Source: Variovorax sp. PAMC 28711 (GTDB taxonomy: Bacteria > Pseudomonadota > Gammaproteobacteria > Burkholderiales > Burkholderiaceae_C). From it: a stretch of 64,000 nt of DNA. The stretch is taken from the NCBI RefSeq assembly GCF_001577265.1, contig NZ_CP014517.1, positions 1,417,001 through 1,481,000 of the forward strand, given 5' to 3'. The notes under the pieces are model-generated. The model saw only the letters and a program-made list of their open reading frames with translations, had not been told where the DNA came from and ran no database searches. Of this stretch, positions 8,928-16,977 are shown piece by piece (position 1 is the first letter of the stretch; each line of letters begins with the position of its first letter). Position numbers and translations under genes: made by a program.

Positions 8928-10411
8928 GACGCGTCCCTTCGTTCGACGACGGGGTTGCGCAGCGCAGCGCCGTCGCGTTGCCACCAGCCACCACCGAGCG
9001 CCTGGAACAGCGCCACGCTGTCCGAAAGCCGTCCGGCCTGCGCCTGGATGCGTGCGAGCGAGGCTTGCCGCCAGGCCTGTTGCGCCACGAGCACCGCCAG
9101 CGCGCCCGTCGCGCCCGCATCGCGTTGCGCGCGGGCATACGACAGGCTGCGCTCGCCGGCCCGCTCGGCGCGTGTCTGCGCGGCCAGCGTCGCGGCATCC
9201 GCCTCGATCGCTTCCAGGGTGTCCGCCACATTCTGGAAGGCACCGAGCACCGTGCTGCGGTATTGCGCCGCGGCCTGCGCCTGCGTGGCCTCGGCGGCGC
9301 GTTGCCGGTGCAGCAAGGTGCCGGCATCGAACAGCGGCTGTACCAGGCTTGCACCGACGCCCCAGAACGCCGTGCCGCTGGTGGCCAGTTGCGCGAGCCG
9401 CAGTGCCGTGCTGCCGGCGTTGGCCGTCAGTTCGAGGCTCGGCAGGCGGGCCGCGACCGCGACGCCGATCAGCGCGTTCGCTGCATGCCATTGCGCCTCG
9501 GCCGCACGCACGTCGGGCCGCTGGTCGACCAGGCGCGACGGCAGGCTCAGGGGAAGCTCTGCAGGCAGTTGCAGTGCATCGAGCCCGATCTCGGGAACGT
9601 GCGCATCGGCCGGCAGCGAACCCATCAGCACGGCCAGCAGGTCGCGCTGCTGCGCGAGCTGTTTTTCCAGCGGTGGCAAGGTCGCCTCGATCTGCGCGAG
9701 CAGCGCGTCCTGCGCCGCCACATCGGCCGAGCCCACCTGGCCGAGCGCCTGCTGCCGCAGCACCATCGTGCGCTGGGCGCCGGCCAGTTCGACCATGTCG
9801 TGCGTCGCGTCGATCTGGGCGCGCGTCGACGCCTGCTGGATCACGGTGGCGACGAGGTTCGTGGTCAACGTGAGCTGGGCTGCCTCGAGCTGGAAGCGCT
9901 GGACCTCCGACAGCGCCTGCAGCGATTCGAGCTGACGCCGGTTGGCGCCGAACACATCGGGTGAATAGGCGATGTCGAGTTGCACGGTGTGCAGGCTGTA
10001 GAGATTGCCGCCCGATGCGAGCGGGCTCGACAGCGCGGGCGCCACCGATTGCCGGGTCGGGTTGAACTGCACGCCGACCGTCGGAAAGAACGCGCCACGC
10101 TGCGACCGGACGTTCTCCTGCGCCACGCGCAGTGAGGCCTGCGCCGTCTCGAGATCGGCGTTGGCTGCCAGCGCCTGCCGCACCATCGCATCGAGCGCCG
10201 GCGACCGGAAAAGCGACCACCATTCGGCCGGGATATCCGGCGAATCGACGATGCGCTGCGGTGCGATGGCGTCGCCACTCGGGGCGCGCGGAATCGAGGG
10301 CGCTGCCGTGTACCGCGCGACGACGGGCGCCGCAGGGGGACTGAAATCCGGGCCGACGGCGCAACCGGCCACGAGGCATCCCGCCGCCAGGGCGACCGCG
10401 ATGTTTCTCAC
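8924..10411 (-). CDS. RND efflux outer-membrane lipoprotein, NodT/OprM family
   Basis: The 495-residue protein has a lipoprotein signal (LVAGC, acylated Cys17), then VGPDFSPP, the standard opening of mature NodT-family outer membrane factors. The duplicated OEP domain follows, with long alpha-helical stretches rich in Ala/Gln, for example SLRVAQENVRSQRGAFFP and LVDQRPDVRAAEAQ. It forms the trimeric exit duct for the pump encoded just upstream. It overlaps the RND gene (ATGA around 10408-10411) and the small downstream gene (GTGA). In many metal pumps the outer membrane factor gene comes first; here it follows the pump gene. Confidence 0.93.
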   Translation of the reverse strand: MRNIAVALAAGCLVAGCAVGPDFSPPAAPVVARYTAAPSIPRAPSGDAIAPQRIVDSPDIPAEWWSLFRSPALDAMVRQALAANADLETAQASLRVAQENVRSQRGAFFPTVGVQFNPTRQSVAPALSSPLASGGNLYSLHTVQLDIAYSPDVFGANRRQLESLQALSEVQRFQLEAAQLTLTTNLVATVIQQASTRAQIDATHDMVELAGAQRTMVLRQQALGQVGSADVAAQDALLAQIEATLPPLEKQLAQQRDLLAVLMGSLPADAHVPEIGLDALQLPAELPLSLPSRLVDQRPDVRAAEAQWHAANALIGVAVAARLPSLELTANAGSTALRLAQLATSGTAFWGVGASLVQPLFDAGTLLHRQRAAEATQAQAAAQYRSTVLGAFQNVADTLEAIEADAATLAAQTRAERAGERSLSYARAQRDAGATGALAVLVAQQAWRQASLARIQAQAGRLSDSVALFQALGGGWWQRDGAALRNPVVERRDAS

Positions 10412-13400
10412 GATGCGGCTCCTTCGCTGGCCGGGTCGGCCTGCGGAGCGGCGTCCTGTGGGGGCGTCGTTTCAAGCCAACGTGCGACCAGGTAGTACAG
10501 CGCGGGCAACCAGACCAGCGTGAGGCCGGTCGCGGTGATCAGCCCGCCCACCACCACCGTTGCAAGCGGGCGCTGCACGTCGCTGCCCAGACCCTGGGCG
10601 AGCGCCGCGGGCAACAGGCCGAGCGCCGCGACAGTCGCGGTCATCAGCACCGGCCGGAAACGCTCGCGTGCGCCCTGGATCACGGCGTCGCGCAGCGGCA
10701 TCTTCTGTTCCACGCGAAGCCTGTTGAGGTTCGAGACCATGATGATTCCGTTCATGACCGTCACGCCGAACAGCGCGATGAAGCCGACCGCGCTCGACAC
10801 GTTGAGCGTCATGTCGCGCAGGTGCAGCGCGACCAGCCCGCCGAGCGCGCCGAGCGGCACCGCCAGCAGGATCAGCGAGGGCTGCCACAGGTTGCGGAAC
10901 TGCGCGAACAGCAGTGCGAACATCAGCACGATCACCATCGGCATGATCAACAGCAGCCGGGCCTGCGCACGCTGCTGGTTCTCGAACTGGCCACCCCAGG
11001 CGAGCTGGACGTGCGCATGGTCGTAGCGCACGCCGGACTCGATCTTCCGGTGCGCCTCTTCGAGGAACGATGCCAGGTCGCGTCCGCGCAGGTTGAGTCG
11101 CACGGTCAGGTGGCGCTTTCCCATTTCCCGCGTGATGGTGCTCTCGCCGTTGTCCAGACGCATCGTCGCGACCTGCGACAGCGCGACCTTGGCGCCGCCC
11201 GGCGCGCTCAGCACCAGCCGGCCGATCGCGTCCGGATCGCCGCGACTTTGCGGCGTGAAGCGCACCGCGATGTCGTAGCGGCGCTCGTCGAGGAACAACT
11301 GCGCCACGGGCGCACCGCCGATGCCGGTGCCGATCAGGTCGGCGATGTCGGCGACGTTGATGCCGTAGCGCGCTGCCGCCGCGCGATCGACCTCGATCCG
11401 CAGTTGCGGCAGCGGAGGCTCCTGGTCGATGATCACGTCCGCCGCGCCGGGCACGGCCTCCAGCGCACGCTCGATCTCGCCGGCGATGCGTCGCGTGTCC
11501 CTGAAATCGTTGCCGTAGATCTTGACCACCAGGTCGCTGTGCGCGCCCGCGAGCTTGTCCAGCACGCCGTCGATCATCGGCTGCGTGAAGCCGATCTGCA
11601 TGCCCGGCAACTGCGCGTAGCGCCGCGCCATGCGTTCGATGAGCTGCTGCTTGGTCGCACCGGACTTCCACTGCGCCTGCGGATACAGACCGACGCTGAC
11701 CTCGATGTGCGAGGCGGTCCACGGGTCGGTGCCATCGTCGTTGCGGCCCAGCTGGGTGACCACATAGGAAACCTCGTCGAACTCCCGCGTGGCATCCCGC
11801 AGCTGGTTCGACATTTGCGTGGCCTTGTCGAGCGAGATGCCCGGCGGCAACGTGACCTGCAGCCAGAGCGAGCCTTCGTCGAGATAGGGCAGGAAGTCGC
11901 GTCCGATGGTGGCGCCGAAGCCCGCCACGCAGACCAGTGCGAGTCCGAAGGCCGCGAGCGTGAGCGCACGCCGGCCGACGATGCGCTCCAGCAGTTCGGC
12001 GTACCGGCGCCCCAGCCATTCGAGCGCCGCGTTGTGGAACACGCGGCGCGGCTTGCGGTAGGCGAGATAGGCGAGCCCCGGAATCAGCAGCAGGCCGACC
12101 GCCAGCGCTCCCAACAGCGCGAAACCGATCGCGAAGGCCATCGGCGCGAAGAGTTTGTATTCGATGCGCTGGAACGCGAAGAGCGGCGCGTAGGCCGTGA
12201 TGATCACCACCATGCCGAAGAAGATCGGACGCGTGACCTGCAGCGTCGCTTGCAGCACGTCGCGCGGCGTCAGGGGTGTGTCCGGTTCGGCCTCGCGACG
12301 CCGCAGGATGTTCTCCATCACCACGATGGCCGCGTCGACCACGATGCCGAAATCGATCGCGCCCAGCGACAGCAGGTTGGCCGGAATCTTGAGCTGGTGC
12401 ATGAAGGCGAAGGCCGTCAGCAACGACATCGGGATCGTGACGGCCACGATCAGCGCGGCGCGCGGACTGCCGAGAAACAGCAGCAGCACCAGCGTCACCA
12501 GCACCATGCCTTCGAGCGACGTCTTGCCCACCGTGTGGACCGTCGACTGGACCAGCATGGTGCGGTCGAGGTAGGGAACCACCTTCACGTCTTTCGGCAG
12601 GATGGCGTCGTTGAGGTCGCGCACCGCCTCGTGCACGCCGGCCAGCACCTGCGACGGGTTCTCGCCCTTCAGCAGCAGCGCGATGCCTTCGATGGTGTCG
12701 GCGTTGTCGTCCTTGCCGAGCACGCCCTGGCGCTCTTTCTGGCCGAGCTTCACCTCGCCCAGATCCCCCACCCGCACCGCCACGCCGTTCTTCTGGCTCA
12801 CCACGATCTGCGCCAGGTCGTCGAGGCTGCCGATCAGCCCGACGCCCCGCACCACCAGGCCCTGCTGGCCGCGCGTGAGCACGCTGCCGCCCGCGCTGGC
12901 GTTGTTGGCGTTGATGGCCTGCGTGACCTGGCTCAGCGTCAGGTTGTACTTGCTGAGGCTCGCCGGATCGAACTCGACCAGGAACTGGGTCGTGAGCCCG
13001 CCGAAATTCGACACGTCGGCCAGCCCGGCCACCTGCTTCAGGCGGGGGATCACCTTCCAGCGCTGCAGCTCCGACAGCTCGCGCAGGTCGCGCGTCTTCG
13101 ACTCCAGCGTGTAGCGGTAGATCTCGCCGATGGGCGAGGTCAGCGCGTCGAGGCCCGGCTGCGCGCCGTAGGGGAGCGTGACGCCGCCGATGCGCTCCTG
13201 CAGCCGCTGGCGCGACCAGTAGTCTTCCGCGCCGTCACGGAAAACCACCGTGATGAGCGAGAGGCCGAACGTGCTCTTCGAACGCATCACGTACATGCCC
13301 GGCGTGCCCATGATCTCGCGCTCGAGCGGAATCGTGATCTGCTTTTCGACTTCCTCGGCTGCCAGCCCCGGCACCTGCGTGACCACCTGCGAGGTGGTGT

Positions 13401-13530
13401 CGGCGATGTCGGGATAGGCCTCGAGCGGCAACTGCGTCCAGCAGTACACGCCATAGCAGGCGGCCATCGCGAACACCAGCCAGACGATGCCGCGCCGCTC
13501 GAGGCAGGCCGTGACGATCGCGTCAATCAT
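10408..13530 (-). CDS. Heavy-metal-efflux RND permease, CzcA/CusA family
   Basis: At 1040 residues this is a full-length HME-type RND inner-membrane pump: N-terminal helix near 13-30, periplasmic porter domain, helices 2-6 near 335-475, second porter half and helices 8-12. The fourth-helix proton-relay motif DFGIVVDAAIVVMEN is intact, with Asp393, Asp399 and Glu406 spaced exactly as the essential acidic residues of CzcA. TQPMIDGVLDKLAG replaces the corresponding CzcA porter segment. It works with the fusion protein and outer membrane factor of the same operon. Metal specificity (Zn/Co/Cd versus Cu/Ag) or even a non-metal substrate cannot be settled from sequence alone. Confidence 0.93.
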   Translation of the reverse strand: MIDAIVTACLERRGIVWLVFAMAACYGVYCWTQLPLEAYPDIADTTSQVVTQVPGLAAEEVEKQITIPLEREIMGTPGMYVMRSKSTFGLSLITVVFRDGAEDYWSRQRLQERIGGVTLPYGAQPGLDALTSPIGEIYRYTLESKTRDLRELSELQRWKVIPRLKQVAGLADVSNFGGLTTQFLVEFDPASLSKYNLTLSQVTQAINANNASAGGSVLTRGQQGLVVRGVGLIGSLDDLAQIVVSQKNGVAVRVGDLGEVKLGQKERQGVLGKDDNADTIEGIALLLKGENPSQVLAGVHEAVRDLNDAILPKDVKVVPYLDRTMLVQSTVHTVGKTSLEGMVLVTLVLLLFLGSPRAALIVAVTIPMSLLTAFAFMHQLKIPANLLSLGAIDFGIVVDAAIVVMENILRRREAEPDTPLTPRDVLQATLQVTRPIFFGMVVIITAYAPLFAFQRIEYKLFAPMAFAIGFALLGALAVGLLLIPGLAYLAYRKPRRVFHNAALEWLGRRYAELLERIVGRRALTLAAFGLALVCVAGFGATIGRDFLPYLDEGSLWLQVTLPPGISLDKATQMSNQLRDATREFDEVSYVVTQLGRNDDGTDPWTASHIEVSVGLYPQAQWKSGATKQQLIERMARRYAQLPGMQIGFTQPMIDGVLDKLAGAHSDLVVKIYGNDFRDTRRIAGEIERALEAVPGAADVIIDQEPPLPQLRIEVDRAAAARYGINVADIADLIGTGIGGAPVAQLFLDERRYDIAVRFTPQSRGDPDAIGRLVLSAPGGAKVALSQVATMRLDNGESTITREMGKRHLTVRLNLRGRDLASFLEEAHRKIESGVRYDHAHVQLAWGGQFENQQRAQARLLLIMPMVIVLMFALLFAQFRNLWQPSLILLAVPLGALGGLVALHLRDMTLNVSSAVGFIALFGVTVMNGIIMVSNLNRLRVEQKMPLRDAVIQGARERFRPVLMTATVAALGLLPAALAQGLGSDVQRPLATVVVGGLITATGLTLVWLPALYYLVARWLETTPPQDAAPQADPASEGAAS

Positions 13531-14671
13531 TCAGCAGCACCGCGTCCCGCACGACCACGCGCTCGCCCGGCTTCACGCCGGCCACCACCTCGACGAGGTC
13601 ACCGACCTTCGGGCCGAGCTGCACCACGCGCGGCTCGAAACGCCAGGGCGAGATCTCGACGAAGACGCGGCTGCCCAGCCCGCCCTGCACCACCGCATCC
13701 ATCGGCAACAGCAGACCCTGATGCGCCTTCGACAGGAAACGCGCCTGCGCGAACATGCCCGGCTTCAGGTGGCCGTCGCGGTTGTCGAACACCATGCGCA
13801 CCTTGACGCGCCGCGTATCGGGGTCGAGCACCTCGCCGATGTAGCGCACCGTCCCAGTCAGCGCTTCGCCGGGAAAGGCATCCAGCGTCACGCGCGCCGA
13901 CTGGCCGGTGAACAACGCCTTCAAGTCGGCTTCGCCGGCGCTCGCGGTGACGAACACCTTCGACAGGTCGGCCACCGTCATCAGCGGCACCGTGATGTCG
14001 TTCCAGTAGGTGCCTTGCGCCGCAGCGAGGTCGATCACGCGGCCGGCCACCGGCGAACGCACCGCGATCGAGCGGCCCGACGCCTTGTCGTCGCCCTGCG
14101 CCGCACCGAACTGCGCGAGCCGCGCGGCGGTGCGCGCCAGTTCGCTCTGCGCCTGCTCGAAATCGTTGCGGGCCTGTTCGACCTCCCGGTTCGCCGCGAT
14201 GCCGGCGCTGCCGAGCGCACGCTGCCGTTCCAGCGCCTGCGCGGCCAGGGCCAGCGCCGCCCTTGCCTTCTGTGCGTCGCTGCGCGCCTGCGCCACGTCG
14301 GCCGAATCGATGCGGAACAACACGTCGCCCGCGCGCACCGCATCGCCCAGCCCCTTGTCGAGGCTGACGACGCGGCCGGTCGCCGGCGGCGACACCTTCA
14401 CCAGCCGCGCCGGGTCGGCCTCCACCGCTGCGGGCAGCGACAGCGGGACCTCGATCGCCAGCGCGTCCGCGGCCCGTATCGACAGCGATCGGCGCAGCGG
14501 CGATGCCTCCGGCACGAGCAGCTGTGCGCCGACGTGCTGCAGCACGGGTGTCGGCGCCGCGCCGGCTTCTTCGGCTGCGTGCGCCCGGCCGGCCATGAAC
14601 CACCAAACGCCGCCTGTGGCGACCAGTGCCGCAGCGCAAAGCGCGGAGAGCCCGGTTTTTGGAACGCGCAT
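13523..14671 (-). CDS. RND efflux membrane fusion protein, CzcB/CusB-like
   Basis: The 382-residue periplasmic adaptor has an N-terminal signal or anchor (hydrophobic around residues 8-27, ending near AHAAEE). It then shows the HlyD-like order: barrel-sandwich half with SPPATGRVVSLDKGLGDAVRAGDVLF, a coiled-coil hairpin rich in Ala/Gln, the second half with AVRSPVAGRVIDL, then beta-barrel and membrane-proximal domains. It lacks the His- or Met-rich N-terminal metal-binding extension of some CusB/CzcB proteins. It is the first gene of the operon and overlaps the pump gene by eight bases. The divergent two-component regulator begins 145 bases away. Confidence 0.92.
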   Translation of the reverse strand: MRVPKTGLSALCAAALVATGGVWWFMAGRAHAAEEAGAAPTPVLQHVGAQLLVPEASPLRRSLSIRAADALAIEVPLSLPAAVEADPARLVKVSPPATGRVVSLDKGLGDAVRAGDVLFRIDSADVAQARSDAQKARAALALAAQALERQRALGSAGIAANREVEQARNDFEQAQSELARTAARLAQFGAAQGDDKASGRSIAVRSPVAGRVIDLAAAQGTYWNDITVPLMTVADLSKVFVTASAGEADLKALFTGQSARVTLDAFPGEALTGTVRYIGEVLDPDTRRVKVRMVFDNRDGHLKPGMFAQARFLSKAHQGLLLPMDAVVQGGLGSRVFVEISPWRFEPRVVQLGPKVGDLVEVVAGVKPGERVVVRDAVLLND

Positions 14672-14726
14672 GGCTCCTCCTCGTTTCTTGCTGTCGCTGT
14701 AGAGCCCCGAAGCTTAGAAACCCGCG

Positions 14727-14766
14727 CCTGAAGAACGTCGCAAGAAAGCCTGAAAGTTTCTTCAGG
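14727..14766. promoter_or_regulatory. Repeats in the intergenic region of efflux and two-component genes
   Basis: Two direct copies of CCTGAA start at 14727 and 14749, 22 bp apart (about two helical turns). A nine-base inverted pair CCTGAAGAA/TTCTTCAGG spans the same stretch. This spacing is what OmpR-family regulators use, and the site sits between the divergent efflux and regulator genes. Binding by the adjacent response regulator is inferred. Confidence 0.5.
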
Positions 14767-14816
14767 ATCGAGGCGATGTCCGGCTGTCGCCGCGCGTTGA
14801 TGCGAGACTCGCCGAC

Positions 14817-15500
14817 ATGAAGATTCTTCTGGTCGAGGACGACGCAAAGGCCGCACGCCTGCTCGCGCGCGGCCTCGAGGAAGAGGGCTTTCTGGTCGAC
14901 ATCGCCGGCTCGGCCGAAGACGGCGAACTGCGCGTCTTCTCGTCGCACTACGACCTGCTGGTGCTCGACTGGATGCTGCCCGGCCAGGACGGCCTGGCGC
15001 TGTGCCGCGCATTGCGCCGGCACAAGGTGCACACGCCGATCCTGATGCTCACCGCCCGCGACGCGCTGGCCGACCGCGTGGCCGGCCTGAACACCGGCGC
15101 CGACGACTACCTCACCAAGCCTTTCGCCTTCGACGAGTTCCTGGCGCGGGCACGCGCACTGCTTCGTCGCTCCGAACTCATGCGTCCTCCGGTGCTGGCG
15201 ATGGACGATCTGCGGCTCGACCCGATGGCGCAAAAGGTGACGCGTGCAGACGCGGTGATCGCCCTCACGCGGAAGGAATACGCGATCCTCGAAGTGCTCA
15301 TGCGCCAGCCCGGCGATGTCGTCAGTCGTTCGCGCCTGGCGGAGCAGGTCTGGAAGGCCGACCTGGTCGCCATCGACAACCTGATCGACGTGCACGTCGG
15401 CAACCTGCGCCGCAAGATCGACACCCCCGGCCTGCCCACGCTGATCCAGACAGTGCGTGGCCGTGGCTTCAGGGTGGGCGCCGCAGAAGGCGGGACGTGA
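14817..15500 (+). CDS. Two-component response regulator, OmpR family (CusR/IrlR-like)
   Basis: The 227-residue protein has a receiver domain (residues 1-115) with the acidic pair Glu7/Asp8-Asp9, phosphoacceptor Asp51 in LLVLDWMLPG and Lys in LTKPFAF. A winged-helix DNA-binding domain follows, with RLDPMAQKVTR, LTRKEYAILEVLM and VRGRGFRVG. It overlaps the histidine kinase start (GTGA at 15497-15500) and is divergent from the RND efflux operon, so it most likely activates that operon and itself through the repeats at 14727-14766. The inducing signal is not visible in the sequence. Confidence 0.93.
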   Translation: MKILLVEDDAKAARLLARGLEEEGFLVDIAGSAEDGELRVFSSHYDLLVLDWMLPGQDGLALCRALRRHKVHTPILMLTARDALADRVAGLNTGADDYLTKPFAFDEFLARARALLRRSELMRPPVLAMDDLRLDPMAQKVTRADAVIALTRKEYAILEVLMRQPGDVVSRSRLAEQVWKADLVAIDNLIDVHVGNLRRKIDTPGLPTLIQTVRGRGFRVGAAEGGT

Positions 15501-16918
15501 TCGGCTTTCGCACCCGGCTCACCCTGGTGCACCAGGCCGTCATCGTCGTGGTGCTGACGGTGACGGCGCTGACGGCCTACTGGACCTTGTCGCGCGAAGT
15601 GCACGGCCAGCTCGATGCCGCCTTGCTGGCGCTGGCCGAAACCGAAGCCGCGGCGCTGCCGGAACGGGCAGGCGACGCCGGCCAGACGGTCAGCGTGCAC
15701 GAGGCCGTGGCCGTCGGTGCGCCGCCCGCCTTCGAGCGGCTCGACCGGCTGCTGCAGATTCTCGGGGCCGACGGCACGGTGCTGGCCCGCAGCCACAATC
15801 TCGGCGCTGCCCGCTTGCCGGTGTCGCCCGATCTGCCGGGCCGGCTGGCTGCCGGAGAGGTCGTGTTCGAAACCCTGCACAGCTTCGGCAACGAACCCGT
15901 GCGCATGGTGTCCTTGCCGGTCGAACACCGGGGCGCGGTGCGCGCGGTACAGGTCGCGGGGTCGCTCGACGATGTGAACCACGTCGTCGCCACGGCCAGC
16001 CTGCTGTTCGTCGTCATGGGCGTCGCGCTGTTGCTCACCGTGGGCACGGCGGGGTTCCTCCTGACGCGCGGCGCATTCCGGGCGATCGACGACGTGGTCG
16101 ACCAGGCGCGTCGCATCGGCGATGCCAGCCTGGGCCGTCGCCTGCCGCATCCTGGCGTCGACGACGAAATCGGACGACTGGTGCGGACGCTCAACGAGAT
16201 GCTCGACCGCCTCGAGCATGGCTTCGAAGCACAACGGCGTTTCACCGCCGATGCATCGCATGAACTGCGCTCGCCGCTGTCGCGCCTGCGCACCGAGCTC
16301 GAGCTGGCCTTGCGGCGGCCCCGCGAGCCGGCCGCGTATATCGCGGCGCTGCGCTCCAGCATGGAAGAGGTCGAACGGCTGACGTTGCTCGTCGAAGAAC
16401 TGCTGACGCTGGCACGCATCGACGCCGGACAGGAGCGCGGCCCGGCCGAGAACGCTTCCCTGGCGATGCTGGCCGACGAGGCCGTCGCGCGCCAGTCGCG
16501 CGCCGCACAGGAACGCGGCGTGCACATCGCACTGGCCAGTGCGCTGGCCGGGCCGGCATGGGTCGCGCGCGGCCCGGCGAGCCTCGTGCTGGGCAACCTG
16601 CTGGACAACGCGGTCAAGTTTTCGGCGCCCGGCGATCAGGTCTCGCTGCGCATCGCGGCCGACGCTGCGAACGCCCTGATCGTCGTGCGCGACCATGGCC
16701 CCGGCATCGGTACGCAGGATCTTCCCTACGTGTTCGAGCGCTTCTTCCGCGGCTCGGCGGCACGCGCCGGCACGGTACCGGGCATCGGACTCGGATTGGC
16801 GCTGTCGCAGGCGATCCTGCACGCGCACGGCGGCCACATCGACGCGTCGAGCGCGCGGGGCGGCGGCGCGGAATTCACGGTCCGTCTGCCGCTCGCGTCC
16901 GCGCCCACCGCATCCTGA
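15497..16918 (+). CDS. Sensor histidine kinase, metal-sensor type layout
   Basis: The 473-residue inner-membrane kinase has two membrane segments (about residues 10-32 and 166-190) enclosing a periplasmic sensor of roughly 130 residues. HAMP, HisKA with the phosphoacceptor His255 in DASHELRSPL, and an ATPase domain with NLLDNAVKFS, DHGPGIG and GIGLGLALS follow. The GTG start at 15497 overlaps the regulator stop. The sensor domain has no Cys and no clustered His or Met, unlike CusS-type metal sensors, so direct metal binding is doubtful. It should phosphorylate the adjacent regulator. Confidence 0.92.
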   Translation: MIGFRTRLTLVHQAVIVVVLTVTALTAYWTLSREVHGQLDAALLALAETEAAALPERAGDAGQTVSVHEAVAVGAPPAFERLDRLLQILGADGTVLARSHNLGAARLPVSPDLPGRLAAGEVVFETLHSFGNEPVRMVSLPVEHRGAVRAVQVAGSLDDVNHVVATASLLFVVMGVALLLTVGTAGFLLTRGAFRAIDDVVDQARRIGDASLGRRLPHPGVDDEIGRLVRTLNEMLDRLEHGFEAQRRFTADASHELRSPLSRLRTELELALRRPREPAAYIAALRSSMEEVERLTLLVEELLTLARIDAGQERGPAENASLAMLADEAVARQSRAAQERGVHIALASALAGPAWVARGPASLVLGNLLDNAVKFSAPGDQVSLRIAADAANALIVVRDHGPGIGTQDLPYVFERFFRGSAARAGTVPGIGLGLALSQAILHAHGGHIDASSARGGGAEFTVRLPLASAPTAS

Positions 16919-16977
16919 ATCGGGAGGGCATCCCGGGGTCGTCGGCGCAGCGCGGCCCGGCTGCCGATAATGGCCGG

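Noticed and set aside
10822..13806. 994-residue open frame on the plus strand opposite the RND pump
   Set aside because: The opposite strand encodes a complete CzcA-type pump with all motifs. The long frame is a codon-bias shadow rich in His, Arg and Gln.
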